DNA of 64,000 nt from Thiotrichaceae bacterium (GCA_002401765.2 NVTY02000076.1:62001-126000), one strand, 5' to 3'; counted from the stretch's first letter, positions 16,938-27,706 are shown. Translations and numbers: made by a program. Notes: generated by a model not told the origin, from the sequence alone.

Positions 16938-17810
16938 ATGACTAATGATTTTGAACTAAGGCTGGCGGCGCCAGGTGGACACATTGTCCCGACAGGCAGT
17001 ATCGAAAGCTATCAGCAGGGGATTAGCGAGATCCCGATCATGTGTGCTGATGAAGAGCGTCAACTGGCACGCCGTTTTCGCGACCACGAAGACCTTGAAG
17101 CCGCCCGTGAACTTGTTATGTCCCATCTACGTTTTGTTGCGCACATTGCGCGTAGTTATAGTGGCTATGGTCTGCCGCATGCGGACCTGATTCAGGAAGG
17201 TAATGTGGGCTTGATGAAAGCGGTAAAGCGCTTCGACCCTGAAATGAACGTACGCCTGGTCTCCTTCGCGGTCTACTGGATTCGCGCTGAGATCCATGAA
17301 TATGTATTGCGCAACTGGCGCATTGTAAAAGTTGCGACCACCAAGGCGCAACGCAAACTATTTTTTAAACTGCGCAGCAGCAAAAAACGCCTTGGCTGGT
17401 TTAACCAGGAAGAGGTGCATGCGGTCGCCCGTGATCTCGGGGTTAAACCGCAAGAGGTGATGGAAATGGAGAAACGCCTGAGTGCGCATGACTCTTCGTT
17501 TGATTTACCCGCCGATGGTGATGACGATAGTGACCGTCACTTCGCCCCCGCTTCTTATCTGCAAGACAGCAGCATGGATCCAACCATGCAGCTAGAAGAG
17601 AGCGACTGGGAAGCGCACAACAATGCGCGGCTGCACGCTGCAATGGACAGCCTTGATGAACGTAGCCGCGATATTCTTGCGCAACGATGGCTGGCGGATG
17701 AAAAGAAAACATTGCATGACCTGGCCGATCAATACGGTGTGTCAGCCGAACGAATTCGTCAGATTGAAAACAATGCGATTAAGAAACTGAAGGTTGCGAT
17801 GGTGGCTTGA
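16938..17810 (+). CDS. rpoH: Heat-shock RNA polymerase sigma factor RpoH (sigma-32)
   Basis: 290 residues from ATG 16938, which sits well spaced after GAGAGGG; an in-frame GTG three bases upstream is an alternative. Region 2 is [36 protein letters not shown]. The sigma-32-specific RpoH box reads QRKLFFKLR (usual form QRKLFFNLR, so one Asn-to-Lys change). Region 4 ends with the helix-turn-helix [23 protein letters not shown]. It directs transcription of chaperone and protease genes after heat or envelope stress. The CIRCE element in the leader implies an added HrcA layer. A short CATCTC/GAGATG hairpin lies 12 bases after the stop but has no T-run. Confidence 0.96.
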   Translation: MTNDFELRLAAPGGHIVPTGSIESYQQGISEIPIMCADEERQLARRFRDHEDLEAARELVMSHLRFVAHIARSYSGYGLPHADLIQEGNVGLMKAVKRFDPEMNVRLVSFAVYWIRAEIHEYVLRNWRIVKVATTKAQRKLFFKLRSSKKRLGWFNQEEVHAVARDLGVKPQEVMEMEKRLSAHDSSFDLPADGDDDSDRHFAPASYLQDSSMDPTMQLEESDWEAHNNARLHAAMDSLDERSRDILAQRWLADEKKTLHDLADQYGVSAERIRQIENNAIKKLKVAMVA

Positions 17811-17888
17811 TAGGGCTGTCACATCTCAAAGAGATGCGGCCTCACAAGGGTTCGTCGCTCTACAAAAAGACATTACCGCGCAAAGACA

Positions 17889-17957
17889 CACCATCCCGGC
17901 GCAGGCTGGGATCCAGCAACCATCTAAAAGCACTGGATCCCGGCTTCCGCCGGGGTG
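17889..17957. repeat. Extragenic palindromic repeat (two inverted halves)
   Basis: Left half CACCATCCCGGCGCAGG..GGGATCCAG (17889-17915) and right half CTGGATCCCGGCTTCCGCCGGGGTG (17933-17957, quoted in part) are inverted copies with a 17-base loop; each half also has an internal GC-rich stem. This is the common proteobacterial dispersed repeat with two GGATCCAG-type halves. It lies between the convergent rpoH and bioD genes, a typical site, where it may help block read-through. No second copy noticed in this window. Confidence 0.75.
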
Positions 17958-17978
17958 AAGGCAAATGTTTTTTCAACG

Positions 17979-19586
<1,608 letters not shown>

Positions 19587-19594
<8 letters not shown>

Positions 19595-20363
19595 GGATGA
19601 ACTGCTCGATCAGATTTGTGAAACGTTGGTTGTGCGAGAGAAAGGGGGCATGGCCTGTGCCGTCGATGATTTCAAGTCTGGCGTCGGGCAGTAGTGGCAG
19701 CATCTGCCTGCCAGTCTGAGGCCGTGAGAGTGTATCGCGTTTGCCAAAGATCATCAGTGTCGGTTGTTTCAATTGTGGCAACTGGTCGCGTAGGTCGACG
19801 TCCTGTAAAATTTTTAGGCCGCCCTGTAGTGCTGCCGGTTGTGGTGCTGCGTTTGAATTCATTAACTCACGTAGCTTGCGCAGTATTATGCGGTTCTCGT
19901 CGCTGCCCATGAGCTGTAATGCTATAAAACGTTGCAGTGTTTCTTGCAGGTCATTTTTTAATGATGCTGAAAACTCCTGTAGTACTTCGGCTGAGATGGC
20001 GTAACGCCAGTCATCATCTCGCACAAAACGGGCGACACTGCCGACCAGTATCAGGCGTTTTATTTTTTCTGGATGACGTAGTGCAATCTGCATCGCAATC
20101 ATGCCGCCAAGTGACCAGCCGATCACATTGCCCTGTTCGGGTAGTGTTTTAGCAATGGTGTCCGCCAGTACTTTGATGGTGTAGTTATCGAGTGGCATTG
20201 GGCTTTGACCATGCCCCGGTAGGTCGATGCAGTTAACCGATGCTCGGTTGGCAAGTGCGCGCGCGGTCTCTTCCCAGATAGTGCCATTGAAACCCCAGCC
20301 GTGCAGTAGTGAAATCTGCTCGTTACCTGTGCCGCTGGTTAATGTGTGGATGTTAGGTGGCAT
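19587..20363 (-). CDS. bioH: Pimeloyl-ACP methyl ester carboxylesterase
   Basis: 258 residues, alpha/beta hydrolase. The oxyanion region is LLHGWGFNG, the nucleophile is Ser84 in GWSLGG, the acid lies in the FGKRDTLS segment and the histidine in GTGHAPFLSH near the C-terminus. BioH removes the methyl group BioC added, releasing pimeloyl-ACP for BioF. It is embedded between bioF (11-base overlap) and bioC (8-base overlap), which confirms the assignment over a generic esterase. Confidence 0.95.
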
Positions 20364-21531
20364 TGTGTTTCATTACTTTAGCAAGCGAGGACAAGAGTTG
20401 CTCGATGTGTACTTCGGTATGGTTGGCAGAGAAAGTGATGCGCAATCTTGCGCTGTGATCGGCAACCGTTGGTGGGCGAATCGCACTAATCAATATGCCC
20501 TGTTGTTGCAGTGCATCGCTAATGCGCGTTGTTTCAGCTGAATCGCCAATAATTAGCGGCTGTATGGGTGTGCGCGACGGCTCAATGTTGAGGCCTAACT
20601 GTTTTGCACCATTTCTAAAATATTGGATTAACGCCTGTATTTTCTCCCTGCGCCACGCTTCAGTTTCGATCAGCTTAAGGCTGGTCATAGTGGCATGTGC
20701 GATGGCAGGTGGCAGCGCGGTGGTGTAGATATAAGTACGCGCCTGTTGTATCAGTGTTTCGATTATTTCTTCGCTACCGGCGACAAATGCACCTGCGGTA
20801 CCAAATGCCTTGCCGAGTGTGCCAACTAATATCGGTACATCATCATGATTCAGTCCGAAGTGCTCAATGGTGCCGCGACCCTGTTCACCTAGTACGCCGA
20901 TGCCATGGGCATCGTCAACCATCAGCGTTGCATTGTGCTGGGCTGCAGTTGTGGCGAGTTGCGGTAGTGGTGCAATGTCACCATCCATACTGAAGACGCC
21001 ATCGGTAATGATAAAGGGGTGGTCATCATTTGATTTTTCGAGATACTTGTTTAGTATTTCGATATCATTGTGTGGATAGCGTCGCATGGCCGCACCGCTG
21101 AGTCTTGCGGCATCAATCAGTGAGGCGTGATTAAGCCTGTCTTCATGAATGTTGCTTTGTGGGTTAGTGAGTGCGCTGATGACACCGAGGTTAGCCATAT
21201 AGCCGCTAGAAAAAAGTAGCGCACGAGGCCGTTGGGTAAATTCAGCAAGTGCTTCTTCGAGTGCATGATGTGCATAATTGTGCCCGGTGACAAGGTGTGA
21301 TGCACCGCTGCCGACACCGTAACGTTCGGCCCCATCTTTTAGTGCTTTGACCAGTGCCGGGTGGTTGGCGAGACCAAGGTAGTCGTTGCTGCAAAATGAT
21401 AGTAACGGTTTACCACCGCATTGCAGCTCAACATCTTGTGGGCTATCGATCACCTTGCGTGATCGATAGCGGTGTTGCTGTTTTTGTTTCGCCAGTCTTG
21501 AAGTGAGTTCAGCCGCGAGATCGAGTGTCAT
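20353..21531 (-). CDS. bioF: 8-amino-7-oxononanoate synthase
   Basis: 392 residues from ATG 21531 (MTLDLAAELTSRLAKQ). A longer GTG-initiated frame reaches into bioB but adds residues unlike the family, whose usual length is about 385. It is PLP-dependent: substrate loop SFCSNDYLGLANHP, GSGASHLVTGH, MVDDAHGIGVLG, and the PLP lysine in LVGTLGKAFGTAGAF at about residue 240. It condenses pimeloyl-ACP with L-alanine. No strong ribosome-binding site is visible, but the start lies only 19 bases after the bioB stop. Confidence 0.95.
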   Translation of the reverse strand: MTLDLAAELTSRLAKQKQQHRYRSRKVIDSPQDVELQCGGKPLLSFCSNDYLGLANHPALVKALKDGAERYGVGSGASHLVTGHNYAHHALEEALAEFTQRPRALLFSSGYMANLGVISALTNPQSNIHEDRLNHASLIDAARLSGAAMRRYPHNDIEILNKYLEKSNDDHPFIITDGVFSMDGDIAPLPQLATTAAQHNATLMVDDAHGIGVLGEQGRGTIEHFGLNHDDVPILVGTLGKAFGTAGAFVAGSEEIIETLIQQARTYIYTTALPPAIAHATMTSLKLIETEAWRREKIQALIQYFRNGAKQLGLNIEPSRTPIQPLIIGDSAETTRISDALQQQGILISAIRPPTVADHSARLRITFSANHTEVHIEQLLSSLAKVMKHNAT

Positions 21532-21550
21532 TGAAACAAGTCGATACGAT

Positions 21551-22573
21551 TTAGGCGTTGATCGCGCTGCGGCGACTCTGGGTATCTTCACGTGCGGTAA
21601 GGTGTAGATCCTGAATCATCTTGATATCCTGCTCAACCTTGCGCCCGGTGGTGGTGAGGTAGTCGCCAATCATCACGCCGGAGGCGCCTGCCATGAAGAT
21701 CATCGATTGCATGTCTCCGAGGAAGTGACGGCCACCGGCAATGCGGATTTCCGCTTGTGGCAGCATGTAACGAAAAACCGCGATGCTCTTGAGAATTTCC
21801 TGCGGTACCATGGTGGTTTTCTCAGCGAATGGTGTGCCATCCTGCGGGTTAAGAAAGTTCAGTGGTACCGATTTAACATTGTTTTGGCGCAGTGTTTCGG
21901 CCAGCTCAACACGCTGCTCTAGCGATTCACCCATGCCGAGGATGCCGCCCGCGCAGACCCGCAGACCCGCTTCGGTTGCGTGGCGGATGGTGTCGATGTT
22001 CTCCTGGTAGGTATGGGTGGTGCAAACCTTGTCGAAAAAGCTTTCAGCGCATTCGAGGTTGTGGTGGTAGTTTTCCATGCCCTGTTCTTTGAGCATCTCA
22101 GCGGTTTCGCGGTCCAGTGCGCCGAGACTGGCGCAACGACCGATCTCGCTATGTTTTTTTAATTCGCTGAAGTATTCTTTTAATTGAGCGCGTTCTTTAT
22201 CAGAGCGAACGCCCCATCCTTTGGAGACCACGCCGAAATCGCTAGCCCCCCATTCGCGTGCCTGTTTCGCCTGCGCCACTAGCTCTTCCGATTTTATGTA
22301 GTCGTAAACCGGTGCTTTAGTCTCTTTATGGTGGCCACTTTGTGAGCAGAATGAGCAATTTTCGGAGCAGTTGCCGGAGCGAACATTGGAGATGGCGCAC
22401 ACTTCAATCTTGTTGCCGCGAAAATTTCGGCGGATGCGGTCAGCCCCGGCCATCAACCAGGTGAGGTAGTCGTCATCAAGGTTGATCATCCAGCACCCCT
22501 CATCAAAGCTCATTTCGCCGCCTTTGAGGATGCGCTGGGTGATCTCGTCGATGCGGTTGTAGTTCTCGCTCAT
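21551..22573 (-). CDS. bioB: Biotin synthase
   Basis: 340 residues from ATG 22573 (MSENYNRIDEITQ). A longer frame upstream overlaps the divergent promoter region and lacks family residues. The radical-SAM cluster cysteines are Cys69, Cys73 and Cys76 in GNCSENCSFCSQS. Further blocks are YHHNLECAESFF, GGILGMGES and the C-terminal GGRHFLGDMQ with the conserved Arg/Asn ligands of the auxiliary cluster. It inserts sulfur into dethiobiotin, the last step. It is the first gene of the operon; a possible BirA operator and a TATAAT box lie upstream. Confidence 0.97.
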   Translation of the reverse strand: MSENYNRIDEITQRILKGGEMSFDEGCWMINLDDDYLTWLMAGADRIRRNFRGNKIEVCAISNVRSGNCSENCSFCSQSGHHKETKAPVYDYIKSEELVAQAKQAREWGASDFGVVSKGWGVRSDKERAQLKEYFSELKKHSEIGRCASLGALDRETAEMLKEQGMENYHHNLECAESFFDKVCTTHTYQENIDTIRHATEAGLRVCAGGILGMGESLEQRVELAETLRQNNVKSVPLNFLNPQDGTPFAEKTTMVPQEILKSIAVFRYMLPQAEIRIAGGRHFLGDMQSMIFMAGASGVMIGDYLTTTGRKVEQDIKMIQDLHLTAREDTQSRRSAINA

Positions 22574-22603
22574 GCTGGCTCCGAAATTGATGGGGGTTGT
22601 ATC

Positions 22604-22635
22604 GTGTAAAGGTTTTATTATATAAAGGGTGCAAA
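22604..22635 (-). promoter_or_regulatory. Possible BirA (biotin) operator over the bioB -10 box
   Basis: Imperfect inverted repeat GTGTAAAGG - 14 bases - GGGTGCAAA. It resembles the BirA consensus TTGTAAACC - 14 to 16 bases - GGTTTACAA at 11 of 18 positions. A perfect TATAAT reads on the minus strand at 22622-22617, inside the spacer and correctly directed toward bioB, as expected where the repressor blocks the promoter. No good -35 is evident. Placement is persuasive; sequence match is moderate. Confidence 0.4.
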
Positions 22636-22682
22636 TATTGAGGGGTAGCAGGATTCTTGTCAACTTCCATGGAGTGGAAGCT

Positions 22683-23375
22683 GTGAACAACTGTCTAAAA
22701 ACTATACAGCGCTATCTCTTGCCTCCGGTCTGTGTGACCTGTGGTCAGGAGGCAGAAGGTGGGTTGGATCTGTGTCGGGGCTGCCTCGCAGCGATGCCCT
22801 ATTTGGGCGCTGCCTGTCGACGATGTGCCTTGCCGCTGGCGTCGCCTGGGATTTGTGGCGGTTGTCTGAAAATGCCGCCGCCGTTTGAGCAGACCTTTAG
22901 CCTGTTCCGTTATACCCATCCGATTGACCACCTGATTCAGCAGCTCAAATTTAATCGACGGCTGGTGAATGCCCGTTTGTTGGGGGCGTTGATGGCTGAA
23001 TCACTGTGGCAGCAGGAGCAGCGGCTGCCAGACCTGATTGTGCCGGTGCCGCTACATCGACGACGTTTGCAGACGCGCGGCTATAATCAGGCGGTCGAAC
23101 TGGCGCGGCCAGTGAGCAAGTTGCTTGGTGTGCCGATCGGTTTTGGTTGTTGTCACCGTATCCGAGAAACCGCAGTGCAGTCTGATTTAGTCGCAAAAGA
23201 GCGTCGAGCCAATGTCAAAGGGGCCTTTGAGGTGAGCCGTGTGATGGTTGGTAAACATGTAGCGGTTATCGATGATGTGATGACAACCGGCAATACCGTG
23301 ACAGAGCTGGCGCAGGAGATGCGAGATGAGGGTGCGCGAATAGTGGATATATGGGTATGTGCACGTGTTCCCTAG
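22683..23375 (+). CDS. comF: ComF-family phosphoribosyltransferase-like protein
   Basis: 230 residues from GTG 22683, which has GGAG eight bases upstream. Two N-terminal CxxC pairs form a zinc-ribbon-like module: CVTCGQ..CRGC and CRRC..CGGC. A phosphoribosyltransferase domain follows, with VPVPLHRRRLQTRGYNQA and the PRPP-binding loop VAVIDDVMTTGNTVTEL at about residue 195. In naturally transformable bacteria ComF is needed for DNA uptake; in E. coli the homologue GntX has another role. Adjacency to bioB in divergent orientation is conserved in Gammaproteobacteria. Confidence 0.9.
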   Translation: MNNCLKTIQRYLLPPVCVTCGQEAEGGLDLCRGCLAAMPYLGAACRRCALPLASPGICGGCLKMPPPFEQTFSLFRYTHPIDHLIQQLKFNRRLVNARLLGALMAESLWQQEQRLPDLIVPVPLHRRRLQTRGYNQAVELARPVSKLLGVPIGFGCCHRIRETAVQSDLVAKERRANVKGAFEVSRVMVGKHVAVIDDVMTTGNTVTELAQEMRDEGARIVDIWVCARVP

Positions 23376-23460
23376 TTGGGTTGTCTGAGTGGCTGTGGTA
23401 GATTGGCGCCAATTGATTATTGTTCAGGCTCAAATGGGCCGAATGTTAAGGAGTAAGTGA

Positions 23461-24036
23461 ATGTTTAAGCGTTACACCACCTTGTTTGCCGCTTCGATGA
23501 TGTTGATGTCCACATCGATGGTAAAGGCTGATGCACTGGATCTAAATTTGAACAACGACAGTGTCCAGCTGCTCTATATCTCGCCATTTATGAGTGATAC
23601 GGGTCTTGGTGGTGCGAATCTGGAAGTCGGTATCATTTATACTGAGGCGGATGATTATCTTGGGTTTGTTGGGTTAGATATTAAGGGTGAAGCGGGTAGT
23701 GGTTCGCCCGGTTTAGTGGCTGGTGTCGGTGTTCGAGGTTATGGGATAGGCATCAACGCTGTCGATATTGGTGCGTTAGCGATTGGCGGATTGTTGCAGT
23801 ATTCACCGCCTTCGATGAATCGTTTGAGTATTGTTGGACAGGTTTTTTATGCGCCAGAGATTTTAACGTTCATGGATGGCAAGCATCTGCAGTCTGCTGA
23901 ATTCAGAATCGAATACAAAATATTGTCTCAAGCCACTGTTTACCTCGGTTATCGCGATATTGAAGCAGATTTAGACGCTGGCGGCAGTGTCGATATTGAT
24001 AATGGCGGGCACCTCGGTCTGCGTTTTATGTTCTAG
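23461..24036 (+). CDS. YfaZ-like outer-membrane protein
   Basis: 191 residues. A signal peptide covers about residues 1-23 (ends VKADA). The rest alternates short hydrophobic strands and Gly/Asp turns (LDIKGEAGSGSP, GVGVRGYGIG, YLGYRDIEAD) and ends HLGLRFMF with a terminal phenylalanine, the signature of an outer-membrane beta barrel recognised by the BAM machinery. It fits the YfaZ family of small barrels of unknown role. A clear AAGGAG lies before the ATG. It starts 85 bases after comF. Confidence 0.75.
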   Translation: MFKRYTTLFAASMMLMSTSMVKADALDLNLNNDSVQLLYISPFMSDTGLGGANLEVGIIYTEADDYLGFVGLDIKGEAGSGSPGLVAGVGVRGYGIGINAVDIGALAIGGLLQYSPPSMNRLSIVGQVFYAPEILTFMDGKHLQSAEFRIEYKILSQATVYLGYRDIEADLDAGGSVDIDNGGHLGLRFMF

Positions 24037-24071
24037 AACGGATTATTGCTGGTTAGCCTCTGTTATCTGTT

Positions 24072-25025
24072 TTGAACACTTCTCGACAGCATATTGTTGC
24101 GGCGGCAATCGTTCGTGATGGCCGGGTGTTGCTGGCGCGCCGTCATGCTGATGCGCACCAAGGTGGCTTGTGGGAGTTTCCGGGCGGCAAGGTAGAGCGT
24201 GGCGAGGATGCACGCACGGCACTTGCGCGTGAGCTGGATGAAGAGTTGGGCATCACACTTGAATCGGCAAGGCCGCTGATTGCGCTGCCGCATGACTATT
24301 CAGATAAATCAATTCTGCTGGATGTGTGGCGTGTCGATGGCTTTGCAGGTGAGGCCTATGGTAGAGAGGGACAGCCGGTTACGTGGGTTGCGATCGACCA
24401 ACTACAGCGGCATGATTTTCCTCGGGCGAATTTACCGGTGATTACCGCCATGCAGTTGCCTGCTCATTATTTGATTACGCCTGACCCGATGACAGAGGGC
24501 GATCAATTTTTAAAACGGTTGGAAGTATCGTTGCAGGCGGGGGTGCGGCTGGTACAGTTGCGGGCTAAATCGTTGGCAAGGCCGGAATACTGCGAGTTAG
24601 CCGTTGAGGTGAAGGCACTGTGCCATCGTTTGGGGGCGCGGCTGTTACTTAATGGAACGGCAGATATGGTGGCGGAGGTGGGTGCCGATGGGCGGCATCT
24701 TTCTGGCCGCGAGTTGTCATTGTTGAGTCGTCGTCCACTGGATAGCGATTATCAGCTCTCAGCTTCTTGTCATGATGTGGCTGAATTAAAGCGGGCGAGT
24801 GATGTTGGGGTCGATTTTGCGGTGCTGTCGCCAGTGATGCCAACTGATACACATCTCGGGGCTGAAACGCTGGGCTGGCAACAGTTTGAGCGCTTGGTAG
24901 AGGCTTCGCCAATGCCTGTTTATGCATTGGGCGGAATGAGGCTTGCTGATTTGGCAACGGCACAGGGCGCTGGTGCACAGGGGCTTGCTGCGATTGGTGC
25001 CTTATGGAATTTGGACCACCTTTAA
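24072..25025 (+). CDS. mutT: MutT Nudix hydrolase fused to a ThiE-like domain
   Basis: 317 residues. Residues 1-130 are a Nudix hydrolase with the box GGKVERGEDARTALAREL..EELGI, the fold that removes 8-oxo-dGTP. Residues about 145-317 form a thiamine-phosphate-synthase-like TIM barrel (LVQLRAKSL, LSASCHDVAEL, DFAVLSPVMPT, YALGGM). This fusion is widespread in Gammaproteobacteria and the second domain's substrate is unclear, so it should not be taken as thiamine synthesis. Start TTG at 24072; no ATG is available near the N-terminus and the ribosome-binding site is weak. It converges with yacG. Confidence 0.88.
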   Translation: MNTSRQHIVAAAIVRDGRVLLARRHADAHQGGLWEFPGGKVERGEDARTALARELDEELGITLESARPLIALPHDYSDKSILLDVWRVDGFAGEAYGREGQPVTWVAIDQLQRHDFPRANLPVITAMQLPAHYLITPDPMTEGDQFLKRLEVSLQAGVRLVQLRAKSLARPEYCELAVEVKALCHRLGARLLLNGTADMVAEVGADGRHLSGRELSLLSRRPLDSDYQLSASCHDVAELKRASDVGVDFAVLSPVMPTDTHLGAETLGWQQFERLVEASPMPVYALGGMRLADLATAQGAGAQGLAAIGALWNLDHL

Positions 25026-25062
25026 GTCCGATTGTCTCTAGTCCAGCGTGCTGTTTTAACGG

Positions 25063-25242
25063 TTAACGGTCGTGAATATCGGTCTCTTCATCGGGATTAA
25101 TTTGTGTTGTCCCTGGAATGCGGTGTTCTTCGCTGCTCCATTTTCCCAAGTCGATCAGCTGGCAGCGTTCACTACAGAATGGGCGCGAGCGCGAGCTTGA
25201 CCATTCAATCTTTTTTTTACAGGTGGGGCAGTTGACGTTCAT
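25063..25242 (-). CDS. yacG: DNA gyrase inhibitor YacG (zinc protein)
   Basis: 59 residues. The four zinc-binding cysteines are Cys5 and Cys8 ([11 protein letters not shown]) and Cys23 and Cys27 ([15 protein letters not shown]), the exact YacG signature. The C-terminal tail is acidic and probably disordered. The E. coli homologue binds GyrB and blocks gyrase from binding DNA. It follows zapD by 11 bases and is the last gene of the run zapD-yacG, next to coaE and the pilBCD genes, an arrangement conserved in many Gammaproteobacteria. Confidence 0.93.
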   Translation of the reverse strand: MNVNCPTCKKKIEWSSSRSRPFCSERCQLIDLGKWSSEEHRIPGTTQINPDEETDIHDR

Positions 25243-25253
25243 CTGATGAAACT

Positions 25254-26018
25254 CTAGATTGCACAGGTGGTGAGAATAAAGCTGATATCCTGCGATGACT
25301 GCGTGGGACGATCCTGGAAATTGGTGCTCATAAAGCGCACCGTGAAGCGGTGTTTGCCGCCACTGATTTCAGCGAAGCAGGGAATGTTCTCCGGCATGGT
25401 GACGCGAATTAATTGAAATGGCGCGCTGGTTTCCAGCGTGCGCTGGAAAAAACCTGACTCGGCAATCTCATTAGTGGAAGTGGCGCTGTCACGAATTAGT
25501 TTTAGTATCAGGCTGATAGAGGCGCGGATGTCATCAAAGCTTGAGATCCACAGTTGCAGCTCTTCCAGGCGTTTCTCAACGGAGCGCTCTAGCCAGTAGT
25601 GGTAGCTTGGCAAATCAAAATCGCAGGCTCCCCCTGAGATACTGCTGCGTTGTTTGATACTGTTGAGGAACTCATTCTGGCGTAGTTGGTGGCCAATTTG
25701 CCCTTGGCAACTGTGCAGCAGGTCGACTAAGCGATCAATTTCATCGAGCAGTGATGTCAGCATTTTATGGTCGACACCCGGCGTTTGTTCGAGCCGAGCG
25801 AGCCCGGCGCTGATACGTTCCAGTTCCATGATGACTTCAGTTTTGAGGTCGGCACGGCTAAATATATTCAGTATGTCTAACAGCGAGGCAAGCGTTGCGC
25901 GGCTGTCCCACGCGGCATCACGAGGCAGGGTATGGTCGATCTGTTGAAAGAGAAAGTCGAGTCTTAAAAAGAGGCGAATTCTCTCGTTCAATGGTTGTTC
26001 GTATGTGGTTTGCCTCAT
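25254..26018 (-). CDS. zapD: Cell-division protein ZapD
   Basis: 254 residues, all alpha then beta. The N-terminus [21 protein letters not shown] is diagnostic for ZapD (formerly YacF), which bundles FtsZ filaments at mid-cell. The central helical region is followed by a beta-rich domain with [15 protein letters not shown] and [27 protein letters not shown] (quoted in part). No signal peptide, cytoplasmic. It lies 133 bases after coaE; that spacer shows no gene or hairpin. Confidence 0.93.
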   Translation of the reverse strand: MRQTTYEQPLNERIRLFLRLDFLFQQIDHTLPRDAAWDSRATLASLLDILNIFSRADLKTEVIMELERISAGLARLEQTPGVDHKMLTSLLDEIDRLVDLLHSCQGQIGHQLRQNEFLNSIKQRSSISGGACDFDLPSYHYWLERSVEKRLEELQLWISSFDDIRASISLILKLIRDSATSTNEIAESGFFQRTLETSAPFQLIRVTMPENIPCFAEISGGKHRFTVRFMSTNFQDRPTQSSQDISFILTTCAI

Positions 26019-26151
26019 TTTTTCCGATTAAGCTAATAAGTAGTTTTACTTTGTTTTACAGATGACTGAATATTAAGGACTTTTACTATCCCGCTAAGGC
26101 CCCTATCGGCTCCATTGTCACTTACCTTAAGTCGAATGGCAAATATGCTTG

Positions 26152-26751
26152 TTAAGATGCATTGGCGGTTGCCAGGTATTTTCGATGGAGCATTTCAACT
26201 TGTTGTTTTAGCGCTTTTAAATTGCTGTGATTGTGGATGATATCGTCGGCCGCCGCGAGACGGGCTGCTCGTGATGCCTGTGATGCGATGATCGCGGTGA
26301 TTTCATCTTCCGTTTGCTTGTCACGCCGCATGGCACGCTCGAGCTGTAAGCGCTCTGGTGCGTCAACCACGAGAATGCGGTCGGCAATACCCGCCGGGCC
26401 ATTTTCAATTAGCAGTGGGATGGCGACGATACAATACGGGGCTGTGAGCGCGCTAATCTGACGAGCCATCTCTTTGCGGATAAGTGGGTGAAGGATGGAT
26501 TCTAGCCGTGCTTTTTTTTCGGCATGTTGAAATATTATCTGGCGCAGTTTTATGCGGTCGAGTGAGCCATCAGCAGAGAGAATGGCGCGGCCGAACTGAT
26601 TGGTGATTTCATCTAATGCGGCATTGCCTGGTGCGACAAGCTGGCGAGCAATGATGTCGGTATCAATAATGGGGGTGCCAAAGGCTGCAAATAACTGACT
26701 AACGGTGGTTTTTCCGCTGCCAATGCCCCCGGTGAGTGCGACAACTAACAT
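26152..26751 (-). CDS. coaE: Dephospho-CoA kinase
   Basis: 199 residues. P-loop GGIGSGKTTVSQLF at residues 8-21, then IIDTDIIARQLVAPG, the substrate-binding Asp of the family, and HPLIRKEM and IPLLIENG. It phosphorylates the ribose 3'-hydroxyl of dephospho-CoA, the final CoA step, following CoaD (9770-10249). It lies 37 bases downstream of pilD; pilD-coaE adjacency is common in type IV pilus-bearing Gammaproteobacteria. Confidence 0.95.
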   Translation of the reverse strand: MLVVALTGGIGSGKTTVSQLFAAFGTPIIDTDIIARQLVAPGNAALDEITNQFGRAILSADGSLDRIKLRQIIFQHAEKKARLESILHPLIRKEMARQISALTAPYCIVAIPLLIENGPAGIADRILVVDAPERLQLERAMRRDKQTEDEITAIIASQASRAARLAAADDIIHNHSNLKALKQQVEMLHRKYLATANAS

Positions 26752-26788
26752 GGATGACAGGAGGCCTTGGTTGAATTAAAGGCCCTAT

Positions 26789-27664
26789 TTAGGCGGAGAT
26801 GCCCATTGTTGTCAAATATGTCTGAATGATTTGATCGCCCCATAATAGCGTGATCCAGCCGGCAGTGGCGAGATAGGGACCAAATGGAATGGGAATATTT
26901 TTATCTCGGCCACGTACCACAATCAGGGTGATGCCGACGATAGCGCCGACAATCGAGGAGATCAGGATGATGGGCAGTACGGCTTGCCATCCTAGCCATG
27001 CTCCCAGCATGGCCAATAATTTGAAGTCGCCATGCCCCATGCCCTCTTTACCGGTGGTTAGTTTGAATAAAATATAAACGGACCAAAGGCTTAGGTAGCC
27101 CACTAGGCCACCAATAATCGCTGCTGCTGGGTCGGTGAAAACACCCGCGAGGCTAAGACCAAGCCCTAGCCAGAGAAAAGGGAGGGTGATGCTATCGGGC
27201 AGTAATTGATGATCAAAGTCGATCACCGTGAGAGTGATCAGTGCCCATGTGAGTAGCAGTGCCGCTGCGGCCTCCCAGCTTGGCCCAAAATGCCACGCCA
27301 CGGCTATCGAGAGTAGTGCTGTCGTGGCTTCGATAATGGGATAGCGCGCAGGGATTTTGGCGCCGCAATCGCTACAGCTTCCTTTTAAAAATAGATAGCT
27401 GAGTATTGGAATATTCTCGATCGCCCTGATTTCATGGTTGCATTTTGGGCAGTGAGAATTGGGGGTGACGAGATTGAACGGTTTATCTGCTTGCTTATCA
27501 GTCGGCGCGACCTCAAGTAGTTCATTGCATTGGCTGAACCACTCTTTTTCCATCATGATCGGCAGGCGCAGAATGACAACGTTGAGGAAACTGCCGATTA
27601 ATAGACCGAGAATACCGATTGCCGATATAAATACAGCAGGACTTTCGTTAAACAGTAGCAGCAT
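26789..27664 (-). CDS. pilD: Type IV prepilin peptidase / N-methyltransferase
   Basis: 291 residues, about eight membrane helices. The cytoplasmic loop has two CxxC pairs (CPKCNHEI and CSDCGAKI), the zinc-binding feature of bifunctional PilD. The aspartyl-protease residues are IDFDHQLLPD near residue 150 and GHGDFKLLA near residue 210. PilD cleaves the prepilin leader after glycine and N-methylates the new first residue. Its substrates here include PilA and the minor pilins FimT, PilV and PilW (and probably PilX). It lies 42 bases after pilC. Confidence 0.96.
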   Translation of the reverse strand: MLLLFNESPAVFISAIGILGLLIGSFLNVVILRLPIMMEKEWFSQCNELLEVAPTDKQADKPFNLVTPNSHCPKCNHEIRAIENIPILSYLFLKGSCSDCGAKIPARYPIIEATTALLSIAVAWHFGPSWEAAAALLLTWALITLTVIDFDHQLLPDSITLPFLWLGLGLSLAGVFTDPAAAIIGGLVGYLSLWSVYILFKLTTGKEGMGHGDFKLLAMLGAWLGWQAVLPIILISSIVGAIVGITLIVVRGRDKNIPIPFGPYLATAGWITLLWGDQIIQTYLTTMGISA

Positions 27665-27706
27665 GATATTTTTTATTTAAAGTGCGTTAGGTGGTTGGCC
27701 TGTTGG

